From an uncultured Clostridia bacterium (GTDB lineage: Bacteria; Bacillota; Clostridia; Christensenellales; DTU072): a stretch of DNA of 64,000 nt. The translations under genes were made by a program, and so were the position numbers. The stretch lies in the NCBI GenBank assembly GCA_944363505.1, contig CALVUD010000001.1:1-64000 (forward strand), in the 5' to 3' direction. The first letter of the stretch is position 1; each line of letters starts with the position of its first letter. This document shows positions 47,042-55,720 of the stretch, in pieces. A model generated the notes under the pieces. The model worked only from the letters and a program-made list of their open reading frames with translations, was not told the DNA's origin and searched no databases.

Positions 47042-48184
47042 ATGTACGTTCACCATGCGCGACCGATCATATTGATGCGCGTCAAAAAATTCGTTTTGAA
47101 GAACATGGTGCTGTGGTTCGCGCTCGTTGCCGCCGCAGTTACATGCTTTTTCGTGCCTTTCGATAAGGAATACATAGGTTATTTCGATTTCGGCACGCTC
47201 GGTTGTCTGTTTTGCACGCTTTTGGTCGTTTGCGCGTTCAGGAATATTAAAATATTCGAATTTTTGGCCGGAAGCATAGTAAAGCATATCGGAAATATCC
47301 GTTACGCGATCCTCGCGCTCGTGATGATTACATACGCCGCGTCCATGGTATTGGCAAACGATATGGCTCTTGTAACCTTTTTGCCTCTCGGATATTTTGT
47401 GCTGAAAAGCTGCAATCAGCAAAAACACATGGCTTTTACTTTCGTGATGCAGAACGTCGCGGCAAATCTCGGAGGAATGTTGACGCCTTTCGGAAATCCG
47501 CAGAATCTGTATTTATATTCATATTACAATATTCCTACGGGCGAATTTTTCGAAATCATGTCGGTGCCGTTTGCCGTCGCGTTCGTGTTGATAGTGGCTA
47601 CGTGCTTCTTCGTAAAAAAAGAAAAACTGACCATAGCCGTGCCTGCTCCGGAGCGTCCGTCCGTATGGCGCACGGCGGTATACGGAGTTTTGTTCGTGGT
47701 TTCGGTTTGTACCGTTTTCAGGCTGTTTCCGTATTACTGGGGCGTGCTGGCGGTATTCGTTTCGGTTCTGATACTCGATCCCAAGGCGGTACTGAAGGTA
47801 GACTATCTGTTGCTGCTGACGTTTTGCGCGTTCTTTGTGTTCTCGGGCAACATGGCGAGGATACCCGTGATACAGAGCTTATTGTCCGCGGTAGTGGGGA
47901 AATCTCCGCTTCTGGTCGGAACGCTTTCGTGTCAGATTATCAGCAACGTACCGTCGTCGGTGTTGCTGTCGCATTTCACGACAGATTACCGCAATCTTTT
48001 GGTCGCCGTAAACATAGGCGGACTGGGAACGCCGATAGCTTCGCTTGCAAGCCTGATAACGCTGAACTCTTACCGCAATTTCGGAGACGGGAAAGTAGGG
48101 AAGTACGTAGGCTTGTTCAGTCTCGTCAATTTTTCCTATCTTATCGTTTTGGTTGCGGTTCAGCTGATGCTGACTTATCTGTAA
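47042..48184 (+). CDS. CitMHS/ArsB-like ion transporter
   Basis: A 380-residue membrane protein with about ten helices and two repeated halves. Conserved loops LANDMALVTFLPLG and GGMLTPFGNPQNLYLYSYY, and SNVPSSVLLSHF in the second half, are typical of the ArsB/NhaD/CitMHS superfamily. It could export arsenite or exchange anions or sodium; no arsR or arsC gene lies nearby. No ribosome-binding site precedes either ATG 47042 or the next in-frame ATG 47075, so the start is uncertain and the mRNA may be leaderless. Confidence 0.75.
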   Translation: MYVHHARPIILMRVKKFVLKNMVLWFALVAAAVTCFFVPFDKEYIGYFDFGTLGCLFCTLLVVCAFRNIKIFEFLAGSIVKHIGNIRYAILALVMITYAASMVLANDMALVTFLPLGYFVLKSCNQQKHMAFTFVMQNVAANLGGMLTPFGNPQNLYLYSYYNIPTGEFFEIMSVPFAVAFVLIVATCFFVKKEKLTIAVPAPERPSVWRTAVYGVLFVVSVCTVFRLFPYYWGVLAVFVSVLILDPKAVLKVDYLLLLTFCAFFVFSGNMARIPVIQSLLSAVVGKSPLLVGTLSCQIISNVPSSVLLSHFTTDYRNLLVAVNIGGLGTPIASLASLITLNSYRNFGDGKVGKYVGLFSLVNFSYLIVLVAVQLMLTYL

Positions 48185-48450
48185 AGTGATTTTCATTATA
48201 TCGGATAGAATTTAACGCGGGCGCTTCGAACGACTACAACGCCTCCGCCGTAACCCGTAAGAGGGACGGATTGACACACAGAGTTTTAATCGGAGCAAAT
48301 TTTTTATCGCATTTGAACAACGACCGTTTTCGGCCGCTTTATGATTCCTTTGGAAGGAATTTTAGGTCGAGTATTATAAAAATCACATTATTTTAAAGTA
48401 GTCGAGAGGGGTTGTTTTTGGCGTTTTTATCGACTAAAAGCCTTAATATA

Positions 48451-48479
48451 TTGACTGAACGGTGTTTTAGTGATAAAAT
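48451..48479 (+). promoter_or_regulatory. Promoter of the GPH symporter gene
   Basis: TTGACT (48451-48456) and TAAAAT (48474-48479) are 17 bases apart. The start codon is about 190 bases downstream, giving an unusually long leader. Confidence 0.65.
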
Positions 48480-48634
48480 TGAACCGAGAATACGTATTCG
48501 AACGTTAACGTTGAACTTAAGCGCCCGTATTACGGATATAAAAAATCGTTTTGCCGTTTCATACGGCGTTTGTCATAACACCACGTCGTGCGGTTGCGGA
48601 TCAAAACGACGCGCCTGCAATCCGTATATAAAAT

Positions 48635-48663
48635 AAAAAGCGCTTTACGCTCAACGCCTTTTT
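48635..48663 (+). promoter_or_regulatory. Attenuator-like hairpin before the symporter
   Basis: AAAAAGCG pairs with CGCCTTTTT (one bulge) and ends in five T. CGGCGGAGG, the ribosome-binding site of the symporter gene, follows at once. It may stop transcription in the leader under some conditions. Confidence 0.4.
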
Positions 48664-48677
48664 CGGCGGAGGTTTAA

Positions 48678-50123
48678 ATGAAACTGAAATGGACGTCGGA
48701 CTCATCCTGGCATACCGGAGCGGGAGAGAGATTCAGCTACTATACTTACTTTTTCGGACAGAACGCCGTATACAATCTCGTATCGACGTTACTTACAACT
48801 TATCTTCTTTTTTTGAGTATCGATTCGGCAAAATCCGGGATCGTCATCCTTGCGGTAAAGCTGTGGGACGCGTTTAACGACGCCATATTCGGAGTGCTTT
48901 TCGATAAAGTAAAATTCAAATCCGGCAAAAAATATCTGCCGTGGCTGAAGGTGGCGTCGATCGCCGTTCCGATTTCGACCGTATTATTGTTCCTAATACC
49001 CGCAAATTCACCCGAAAGCGTCAAGCTTGCCTGGCTTGCGGCTGCGTACGTTATATGGGATACCGCGTATACAATATGCGACGTTCCGATTTTCGGTCTG
49101 GTTACGGGAATGACGGAAAATCTGAACGAACGGACGGCTCTGATGAGCTATAAAAGCATATACGGCGGTGCCGGCGCGGGTTTTTGCACGTTATTGGGTT
49201 CCGTACTCATATCCGAACACGTAGGCTCCAATTTTACGGTTGTTGCGATAATAATAGCCGTAACGGCGCTGATAACAATGATCCCCGTGGCATATAAAGC
49301 GCGTGAGCGCGTGATAACTACGGGCGGTGAGGAATTTACGCTGAGGAGCATGTTTTCCTATCTTGCAAAAAATAAATACCTGTTGATTTATTATCTTGGA
49401 TTTTTCTTTTATTCGAGTTTAAACGTTTCGGGCGCACTTACGTTGTTTGCTTCGTTTTATCTGTTCAACGATTCGTTGTTTTCGATAATCATCATGATAA
49501 TAGGCACAGTTCCGTCGCTGGTTTGCTCTTTGTTCGTGCCGGCTCTGATACGGCGCTTCGACAAGATGAAAATATATCTGTTCTGCTCTTTGCTGGCTAT
49601 AGCGACGGGATTATTGATATTCTTTGTGGGATATTCGAATATTTGGGTATATACGGTTTTGGCTACGGTACGCGCCATGCCGATAGCCGTAATAGGCGTA
49701 ATGATGTTTATGTTTACGCCCGATTGCGCGGAATACGGCAAATATACCACCGGAGTCGACGCTAAGGGGATCACGTTTGCGATCCAGACGTTTGCGGCAA
49801 AGCTTACGGGCGCGGTTTCAGGCTCCCTCGGTCTGCTGCTGATGGGCTGGTTCGGATGGCAGACCGTCAGCGTCGAGAATTTCGAGGAGTTGCAGCGTTT
49901 AAATATAGTTCAATCGGATACCGCCGTTTTCGGATTGTGGTTTACATACAGCCTGGTGCCCGTAATCGGCGTGGCGCTTGCAACGGTAGTTTGGTTTTTC
50001 TACAGACTTAAGGATTCTCAGGTGCAGATCATGTCGGATTGCAATTCGGGTAAAATCAGTCGCGAGCAGGCGGAAGAAATGCTTGGTTCGCTTAAAAAAA
50101 ACTTTAAACGCCGCGGAATATAA
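48678..50123 (+). CDS. GPH-family sugar:cation symporter
   Basis: A 481-residue membrane protein with twelve helices and MelB-like features. These are AVKLWDAFNDAIFGVLFDKV near the first cytoplasmic loop (the Asp that binds cation), and TPDCAEYGKYTTGVDAKGI, the conserved GPH central loop. The family imports glycosides, pentosides or hexuronides with sodium or protons. GGAGG precedes the ATG. It is monocistronic with a long leader, and no glycosidase lies nearby, so the sugar is unknown. Confidence 0.88.
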   Translation: MKLKWTSDSSWHTGAGERFSYYTYFFGQNAVYNLVSTLLTTYLLFLSIDSAKSGIVILAVKLWDAFNDAIFGVLFDKVKFKSGKKYLPWLKVASIAVPISTVLLFLIPANSPESVKLAWLAAAYVIWDTAYTICDVPIFGLVTGMTENLNERTALMSYKSIYGGAGAGFCTLLGSVLISEHVGSNFTVVAIIIAVTALITMIPVAYKARERVITTGGEEFTLRSMFSYLAKNKYLLIYYLGFFFYSSLNVSGALTLFASFYLFNDSLFSIIIMIIGTVPSLVCSLFVPALIRRFDKMKIYLFCSLLAIATGLLIFFVGYSNIWVYTVLATVRAMPIAVIGVMMFMFTPDCAEYGKYTTGVDAKGITFAIQTFAAKLTGAVSGSLGLLLMGWFGWQTVSVENFEELQRLNIVQSDTAVFGLWFTYSLVPVIGVALATVVWFFYRLKDSQVQIMSDCNSGKISREQAEEMLGSLKKNFKRRGI

Positions 50124-50141
50124 AATTCCGGACCTAAAAAC

Positions 50142-50168
50142 AAAGGAACGCCCGAGGGGCGTTCCTTT
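50142..50168. terminator. Bidirectional terminator
   Basis: AAAGGAACGCCC pairs with GGGCGTTCCTTT around GAG. It lies between the convergent symporter and HtrA-like genes. Confidence 0.9.
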
Positions 50169-50194
50169 AATATATACATCTACGAGCAACGCGT

Positions 50195-51493
50195 TCAGCC
50201 CGTAAAGCCGCAAACGTATTGGTAAAGCGTTATATCGACGCTGGTGGCGGTATAAACATAGTTTTGAAATATTCCGCCTGTGGTGCCGATCGTAATCAGA
50301 TTCAGCGTTACTGTATCGTTTATGTTTGCCGCGGACAGCATGTCGTCGAGCAGATAATCGTCCGTAAACGTTTTGCTGACTCCGTTTACCGTTACTCCCG
50401 TAATAAGAGAACCTTTGACCGTTTCCGACGCTCCGCTTCTGGCGACGGAGCCGTAGGGGCTTATTTCGTTCGAGGAAGAGCAGTAATAGTAGTAACCGCC
50501 TTCTGCGGGCAACGAAGTAATGTTCCTGAAGTTCGCCGAAACCTGTGCGGAGGTCAGTTGGCTGACGGTGATACCCAGTCTTTTTGTGCCGTCGATATAT
50601 CCCAGTCCGTTATAAGCGGGGTTTCCGCTGGTTTCTATCAGACCTTGCGCCTTGGAGATAACGTCGTATAGCGGTATGGCATAACCTATGCCTTCAACGT
50701 CCGTTCCCGTGGATTTGGCGTTGACTATTCCGATAAGGTAGCCTTCGGCGTCGAAGAGCGCGCCTCCCGAGTTGCCGCCGTTTACCGCCGCGTCTATCTG
50801 TAAGAGCGTCATAGAAATGCCGTCCATTGATATGGTGCGCGAAGTTCCGCTAATTATACCTTTCGTAACCGAAATACCGGCGCCGAGCGCGTTACCGATG
50901 GCTGTGGCTTCCTCGCCGAGGAGTATCGGCGCTTCGTCGGTGTTGCGCAGAGTCGCATAGTCGTATCCCGTGCCTTCGACTTTCAACACGGCGACGTCGG
51001 ATATATCGTCCATGCCTATGATCTCGGCTTCGAGCCGAATATCGTTGGTCGTATCGGTATCCGCGGTATTTGCGACGACCATGACGGATGCGGCGTCTTC
51101 GACCACATGGGTGCAGGTAACTATAAGCGAAGCGTTTTCGTCTACGATTTCGCCGTAAAATACGCCCGAACCCGTGCTGGAATAGGAATCGGAAGAGGAA
51201 GTTTTAGTGTAAATAACAACAACCGAGTCGATTATCTCGGCGATAAGCGAGGTATAATCGGTCGCGGTCGAAGTCGGCGTTCCGATATTGGTTTGAACGG
51301 TGTAATTGTTGAATACGTTGTTACCCGAACCGGAAGCGTCGGAATCGGTCGAAGACGATACTCTGCCGTCCGTGGAATCTATTTGATTCAAACCGTCGTC
51401 ATAAACGCACCCCGTTATACTTAACGTCAATATTGCGATCATGACTATTGCCGCGATCGCCCAAAAGGTTTTTCTGTTTGTAGAGGATTTCAT
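50195..51493 (-). CDS. HtrA/DegP-like serine protease lipoprotein
   Basis: The product has 432 residues. The signal has lipobox SITGC, followed by a Ser/Asp-rich linker. The protease domain has the triad His in VTCTHVVED, Asp in DVAVLKVEG and Ser in GNSGGALFD. A PDZ-like domain covers residues from about 300, interrupted by a Tyr/Ser-rich insert (AEGGYYYYCSSSNEIS). Most Firmicute HtrA proteins are membrane-anchored by a helix; lipid anchoring is less common. It probably degrades misfolded exported proteins. GAAGGAG precedes the ATG. Confidence 0.85.
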   Translation of the reverse strand: MKSSTNRKTFWAIAAIVMIAILTLSITGCVYDDGLNQIDSTDGRVSSSTDSDASGSGNNVFNNYTVQTNIGTPTSTATDYTSLIAEIIDSVVVIYTKTSSSDSYSSTGSGVFYGEIVDENASLIVTCTHVVEDAASVMVVANTADTDTTNDIRLEAEIIGMDDISDVAVLKVEGTGYDYATLRNTDEAPILLGEEATAIGNALGAGISVTKGIISGTSRTISMDGISMTLLQIDAAVNGGNSGGALFDAEGYLIGIVNAKSTGTDVEGIGYAIPLYDVISKAQGLIETSGNPAYNGLGYIDGTKRLGITVSQLTSAQVSANFRNITSLPAEGGYYYYCSSSNEISPYGSVARSGASETVKGSLITGVTVNGVSKTFTDDYLLDDMLSAANINDTVTLNLITIGTTGGIFQNYVYTATSVDITLYQYVCGFTG

Positions 51494-51619
51494 AAACAGC
51501 TCCTTCGCATTATTATGGTAATTATAGTATAACCTGCTTGTGTTTAAATTGTGAAATGAATGTAAAAATTTTTAATATTTAATTTTCGACTTTTTCGATA
51601 CGTATACGACATAATTCTG

Positions 51620-51654
51620 CCGTCGGACAATGTTATCTTTTTAAAAACCGACGG
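51620..51654 (+). promoter_or_regulatory. Hairpin next to the spoIIAA ribosome-binding site
   Basis: CCGTCGG (51620-51626) can pair with CCGACGG (51648-51654), whose last bases overlap the GGAGGA ribosome-binding site. The stem is seven pairs with a 21-base loop, so its effect is uncertain. Confidence 0.35.
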
Positions 51655-51661
51655 AGGAATT

Positions 51662-51964
51662 ATGTTCGACTACACGCTGAAATACAGGACTTTGGTGGCA
51701 TATATAGGCGGCGATATCGATCACGCGAACGCGCCGCAAATAAAGCTTTCTCTGGATAATCTGATAAAATCCGAATCTTTCGATAATTTCGTCATCGATC
51801 TTTCGGCGGTAACCTTTATGGATTCGTCCGCAGTGGGACTGATAATGGGCAGATACAAATTGCTTAAATCCATGGGCAAAAGCGTCAGTTTTTCAAAACC
51901 TTCTTCGGTTGCGGACAAAGTTCTGAAGGTAAGCGGTTTATACACGATCATCAATAAAATTTAA
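51662..51964 (+). CDS. spoIIAA: Anti-sigma F factor antagonist SpoIIAA
   Basis: A 100-residue STAS-domain protein. The phosphorylation site lies in VTFMDSSAVGLIMGR (Ser55/Ser56). When dephosphorylated it binds SpoIIAB and frees sigma F in the forespore. It is first in spoIIAA-AB-sigF, with GGAGG ahead of the ATG and a possible hairpin over it. SpoIIE, the phosphatase that activates it, is not in the window. Confidence 0.95.
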   Translation: MFDYTLKYRTLVAYIGGDIDHANAPQIKLSLDNLIKSESFDNFVIDLSAVTFMDSSAVGLIMGRYKLLKSMGKSVSFSKPSSVADKVLKVSGLYTIINKI

Positions 51965-51977
51965 GGAGTTATTCGGC

Positions 51978-52397
51978 ATGGATACTTTGACTATCAAAGT
52001 GAACGCTCTCGAAGCGAACGAAAGTTTTTTAAGAAGCGCCGTCGGCGCATACGCGGCGCGGTTGAATCCGACGCTGGAAACCATAGCGGACATCAAAACC
52101 GCTGTTTCGGAAGCGGTGACCAATTCGATAGTTCACGGCTACGCTTGCGATCCGAAAGGTATTATTACGGTCAACTGCGAACTTGCCGACGGCGAACTTA
52201 CCGTCGAAATTTCGGATACGGGTAAGGGCATACCCGACGTCGAAACCGCCATGCAGGATTTTTATACCACGCTTAAAGGCGAGGAAAGAAGCGGCCTCGG
52301 ATTCACCATAATGAAAAGTTTTATGGATTCGTTGGAAGTGTTTTCTTCTCCCGGCGAAGGCACTACCGTCAAAATGAAAAAGAATCTTTGCGCCTGA
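51978..52397 (+). CDS. spoIIAB: Anti-sigma F factor and kinase SpoIIAB
   Basis: A 139-residue GHKL-type protein kinase. The ATP site is visible as AVSEAVTNSIVHGY (N box), ISDTGKGIPDVE (G1) and ERSGLGFTIMKSFMD (G2). It holds sigma F inactive and phosphorylates SpoIIAA. It follows spoIIAA by 14 bases and precedes sigF by one base. Confidence 0.95.
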   Translation: MDTLTIKVNALEANESFLRSAVGAYAARLNPTLETIADIKTAVSEAVTNSIVHGYACDPKGIITVNCELADGELTVEISDTGKGIPDVETAMQDFYTTLKGEERSGLGFTIMKSFMDSLEVFSSPGEGTTVKMKKNLCA

Positions 52398-52398
52398 T

Positions 52399-53112
52399 AT
52401 GAACGAAACCGAAGAAATACGCGATAAGATCAGGCGGGCTAAAGAGGGCGACAAAACCGCAAAAGAAGAACTTGTTTGCGAAAACATGCCTCTTATAAAG
52501 AGCGTTGTCCGCCGTTATAAAAATCAGAAGATCGAATACGAAGATCTGCTGCAGTTAGGTACTCTGGGACTGGTCAAGGCGATCAATAACTTCGACTTGA
52601 GTTACGACGTCAGATTTTCGACCTACGCCGTGCCGATGATCGCCGGCGAAATCAAAAGATTTATCCGCGACGACGGCGCCATAAAAGTCAGCCGCTCCGT
52701 AAAAGCTCAGGCTATCGAAGTAAACAAGTACGTCGAAGAGTTTACTTCGAAAAATCAACGTTCTCCGACGATTAAAGAAATTGCCGAACGCTTCGGGATC
52801 GAACCTACGGACGTAACTTTCATAACGGAATCGACCCGGTACCCGGTTTCGATGGACGCGGAAAGCGACGAGGACAGTCTGTCGCTCGGCGACAAAATCG
52901 CAGATCCCGGGGATTTCGACGACGTGTTAGATAAAATTATTTTAAAAGACGCAATAATGAAACTCAAAGACCGCGACCGGAAAATTATTATCTTGAGGTA
53001 TTTCCGCGATCGCACTCAAAGCGAAGTCGCGGAGGAACTAGGCGTCAGTCAGGTGCAGATTTCCAGACTCGAAAACAAAATTTTAAAAGAGATAGGTAAA
53101 CAACTGAGCTGA
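52399..53112 (+). CDS. sigF: Sporulation sigma factor F
   Basis: The product has 237 residues. Region 2 includes DLLQLGTLGLVKAINNFDLS and RFSTYAVPMIAGEIKRFIRD; region 3 SPTIKEIAERFGIEPTDV; region 4 ILRYFRDRTQSEVAEELGVS. This is the first forespore-specific sigma factor, controlled by SpoIIAB. The spoVA genes downstream are part of the later forespore (sigma G) programme in Firmicutes. Confidence 0.95.
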   Translation: MNETEEIRDKIRRAKEGDKTAKEELVCENMPLIKSVVRRYKNQKIEYEDLLQLGTLGLVKAINNFDLSYDVRFSTYAVPMIAGEIKRFIRDDGAIKVSRSVKAQAIEVNKYVEEFTSKNQRSPTIKEIAERFGIEPTDVTFITESTRYPVSMDAESDEDSLSLGDKIADPGDFDDVLDKIILKDAIMKLKDRDRKIIILRYFRDRTQSEVAEELGVSQVQISRLENKILKEIGKQLS

Positions 53113-53221
53113 TTTTTTTGTGTTAATTTTTTCCTTTAGGCACAAAATACGGGTATGAGGAAAATACCCAAGGAAAGAGGGGAAATATGTCTCCCCGAAA
53201 TTGCCGAAAAGGAGTTTAAGG

Positions 53222-53677
53222 ATGAACGCGCCTAACGAGAAATATCTGGAACTGGTGCACGGCAAAATGCCAAAGTCCAAACATATAGCAACGATGTTCA
53301 GAGCATTCTGGACGGGCGGCACCATTTGCGCGATCGGTCAGGCGTTTACGGATCTATATTCGTCGCTTCCGTATGATTTGCCCGAGGACGACGTCAGCGC
53401 GCTTACAACTATAACGTTGATACTGATTACCGCAATACTGACGGGCTTCGGAGTGTACGACAAAATAGGCGCGTATGCAGGTGCGGGCAGTATAGTTCCT
53501 ATAACGGGGTTTGCGAATTCGGTCGTTTCGTCCGCGATAGAACATAAACGCGAAGGCGTGGTTTTGGGACTGTGCGCAAACATGTTCAGCGTGGCCGGAC
53601 CCGTCATCGTATTCGGCATTTCGTCGTCGATAGTGGTCGGAATTATCGTGCTGATATTCAAGGGGGCATTTATATGA
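53222..53677 (+). CDS. spoVAC: Stage V sporulation protein SpoVAC
   Basis: A 151-residue membrane protein starting at ATG 53222 behind AAAAGGAG; an upstream TTG at 53201 has no site of its own. SpoVAC forms part of the dipicolinic acid channel in the spore inner membrane. Conserved segments include FWTGGTICAIGQAFTDLY and GSIVPITGFANSVVSSAIEH. It is the first gene of the short VAC-VAD-VAE set usual for Clostridia. Four-base overlap with spoVAD. Confidence 0.94.
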   Translation: MNAPNEKYLELVHGKMPKSKHIATMFRAFWTGGTICAIGQAFTDLYSSLPYDLPEDDVSALTTITLILITAILTGFGVYDKIGAYAGAGSIVPITGFANSVVSSAIEHKREGVVLGLCANMFSVAGPVIVFGISSSIVVGIIVLIFKGAFI

Positions 53678-54675
53678 TGAAAGCCTCGACGCACATTTTC
53701 GAAAAGGGCGTTTTTATCGAGGACACGGCGACGATCGTCGGTCCGAAGGAAAAGGCGGGACCCGTGGGAAAGTATTTCGACAAACATTTCGACGACGATA
53801 TACTCGGTCAGCCAAGCTACGAAAAAGCCGAAATCAAGATGCATGTATCGTTGATCAAATACCTGATGAATAAAACAAAGCATGACCCGAAAGATGTCGA
53901 TTTATGTATCTCAGGCGACCTTTTAGACGAGATTATGGGAACAAGTCTGACGATGCGGGAATTTGACATACCGTTTCTGGGGGCATATAACGCCTGCGCC
54001 ACTTTCGCGGAGTGTCTTATAACAGGCGCCATGTTTTTGACGACGGGAAAATTCAAAAGAATCATTTGCTCTACCTCCAGTCATTTTTCGACGGCGGAAA
54101 GGCAATACCGCTTTCCTCTGGAGCTGGGCAATCAGCGCACGCCTTTGGCGCAATGGACGGTTACCGGCGCTGGGGGTACGATGCTGAACAATACGGGAGG
54201 CAAAGTGAGACTGACTTCTTGCACGATCGGTCAGGTCGTCGACTACGGCGTCAAGGACGCAAACGATATGGGAGCATGTATGGCGCCGGCTGCAAAAACC
54301 ACGCTTAGCAAGCATTTGAGAGAGCTCGGGGTTTCGCCGGATTACTATGACCTTATCTTGACGGGGGACCTCGGCGAAGCGGGTTCAAGGCTTTTAAAAA
54401 GGCTGATGTCGGAGGAAGGAATACCGCTCGGCGACAACTATAACGATTGCGGCGTTCTGATATTTAACCGCGTGGCACAGGACGTAGGACAGGGCGGATC
54501 GGGCGCCGCGTGTTCGTCGACCGTATTCAACGGGTACGTTTATAAAAAAATGCTTAGCGGCGAGTTTAAACGCGTTTTGTTGGTGCCTACGGGCGCGTTA
54601 TGCTCGAAAACGAGTATTTTACAAGGAGAATCTATCCCGGGAATCGCGCACGCTGTCAGTTTCGAGGTGGTATAA
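53674..54675 (+). CDS. spoVAD: Stage V sporulation protein SpoVAD
   Basis: The product has 333 residues, starting at ATG 53674 inside the end of spoVAC. The fold is thiolase-like (FGAYNACATFAECLITGAMF, CSTSSHFSTAERQYRFPLEL), as known for SpoVAD, which binds dipicolinic acid and helps load it into the forespore. The length is normal. The spoVAE start follows its stop directly. Confidence 0.95.
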   Translation: MMKASTHIFEKGVFIEDTATIVGPKEKAGPVGKYFDKHFDDDILGQPSYEKAEIKMHVSLIKYLMNKTKHDPKDVDLCISGDLLDEIMGTSLTMREFDIPFLGAYNACATFAECLITGAMFLTTGKFKRIICSTSSHFSTAERQYRFPLELGNQRTPLAQWTVTGAGGTMLNNTGGKVRLTSCTIGQVVDYGVKDANDMGACMAPAAKTTLSKHLRELGVSPDYYDLILTGDLGEAGSRLLKRLMSEEGIPLGDNYNDCGVLIFNRVAQDVGQGGSGAACSSTVFNGYVYKKMLSGEFKRVLLVPTGALCSKTSILQGESIPGIAHAVSFEVV

Positions 54676-55041
54676 ATGGAAATATTTTTGACTTATCTGA
54701 AAGTTTTTGCGGTCGGAGGCGCGTTTTGTCTGGTCGGTCAGATTCTGATCAATACCACTAAAATCACTTCCGCAAGAATCCTGGTGGGGTATCTGCTCGG
54801 CGGAGTTTTGCTGGAAACCGTAGGCGTATTCAAATATATACGCAATTTCGCAAAAGCGGGAGCCACCGTTCCGATTATCGGTTTCGGATCGTCTTTGGCG
54901 AAAGGCGCTATAGAGGGAACTCTGGAAAACGGACTTCTCGGAGCGGTAACCGGCGGCATAGAAGCGGTTTCCGCAGGGATCGCCGCAGTTATATTCATAG
55001 CGTTCATCGTGGGTTTGCTGGCAAAGAGTAAAACGAAATAG
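54676..55041 (+). CDS. spoVAE: Stage V sporulation protein SpoVAE
   Basis: A 121-residue membrane protein homologous to SpoVAC/AEB. Segments VGGAFCLVGQILINTTKITS and GATVPIIGFGSSLAKGAIEG repeat the SpoVAC pattern. Together with SpoVAC and SpoVAD it forms the dipicolinic acid transport complex. It is last in the operon. Confidence 0.94.
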   Translation: MEIFLTYLKVFAVGGAFCLVGQILINTTKITSARILVGYLLGGVLLETVGVFKYIRNFAKAGATVPIIGFGSSLAKGAIEGTLENGLLGAVTGGIEAVSAGIAAVIFIAFIVGLLAKSKTK

Positions 55042-55108
55042 CCGAGCGGTATTTGCTTGACTTTGTTCCCGATCGCGTAATATTATACACTATACAGGAG
55101 CGAAATTC

Positions 55109-55720
55109 ATGCTGAATACCACCAAAAGTAAAGACATTGCATATATAGGTATTTTTTCCGCGCTGGTGATAGTGCTTCAGTCGCTAGCCGAAATCACCAA
55201 GATGCTGGGACTTCCCATGTCGATTGCGCTGGGACTTATACCCGTTCTTATAGCGGGACAGCTTCGCGGTATCAAGGTCGGCGCCGTTGTCGGCGGAGTG
55301 TTCGGACTTGTCAGTTTAGTGCTTGCGGTCATATATGTCGCGTCGCTTCCCGACAGTTACGCAAAGGTTATTATCAACCCTTTGGTTTCGGTTTTTCCAA
55401 GAATCATGGTCGGCGTTGTCAGCGCGTTGGTTTATAAAGCTTTTACGCGAAAAGGCGAAAAATCGCGCGCTAAACGCTATATTTTCAGCGCGATTTCGGC
55501 TTTGTGCGGCGTGGTTACGAATACGGTTTTGTTTTTGGGGATGTATATGGCTTTCGCTTACGGAAAGACTTTTGAGGACGCGACTATAAATTTCGCATGG
55601 ATCTTAGCGGCGGTCATAGCTATTAACACTCTTATCGAAGCCGTATGCTTCCCGCTTATTTCGGGAGGAGTTGTTTCCGCGGTCGAAAGCAAGTCGAAAA
55701 AAGCGGGGGATGTAGAATGA
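55109..55720 (+). CDS. ECF transporter substrate-binding S component
   Basis: A 203-residue membrane protein with six predicted helices. The N-terminal DIAYIGIFSALVIVLQSLAE has the small-residue pattern of ECF S components that dock to EcfT. Vitamins such as folate, pantothenate or riboflavin are typical substrates, but the type cannot be chosen here. No ecfA or ecfT is near, so it would use a shared energy module. It overlaps the peptidase gene by four bases. Confidence 0.8.
   Translation: MLNTTKSKDIAYIGIFSALVIVLQSLAEITKMLGLPMSIALGLIPVLIAGQLRGIKVGAVVGGVFGLVSLVLAVIYVASLPDSYAKVIINPLVSVFPRIMVGVVSALVYKAFTRKGEKSRAKRYIFSAISALCGVVTNTVLFLGMYMAFAYGKTFEDATINFAWILAAVIAINTLIEAVCFPLISGGVVSAVESKSKKAGDVE

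Larger units (their letters stand above)
48185..48677. other. Long intergenic region with promoter and leader
   Basis: No supported gene was found. A 74-codon frame at 48412-48636 begins before the promoter at 48451 and has no ribosome-binding site. The last 190 bases would be the 5' leader of the symporter gene and contain the attenuator-like hairpin listed separately. Confidence 0.5.

Noticed and set aside
48412..48636. 74-codon frame in the leader of the symporter gene
   Set aside because: It begins before the promoter at 48451, has no ribosome-binding site, and its cysteine pattern matches no peptide class known to me.
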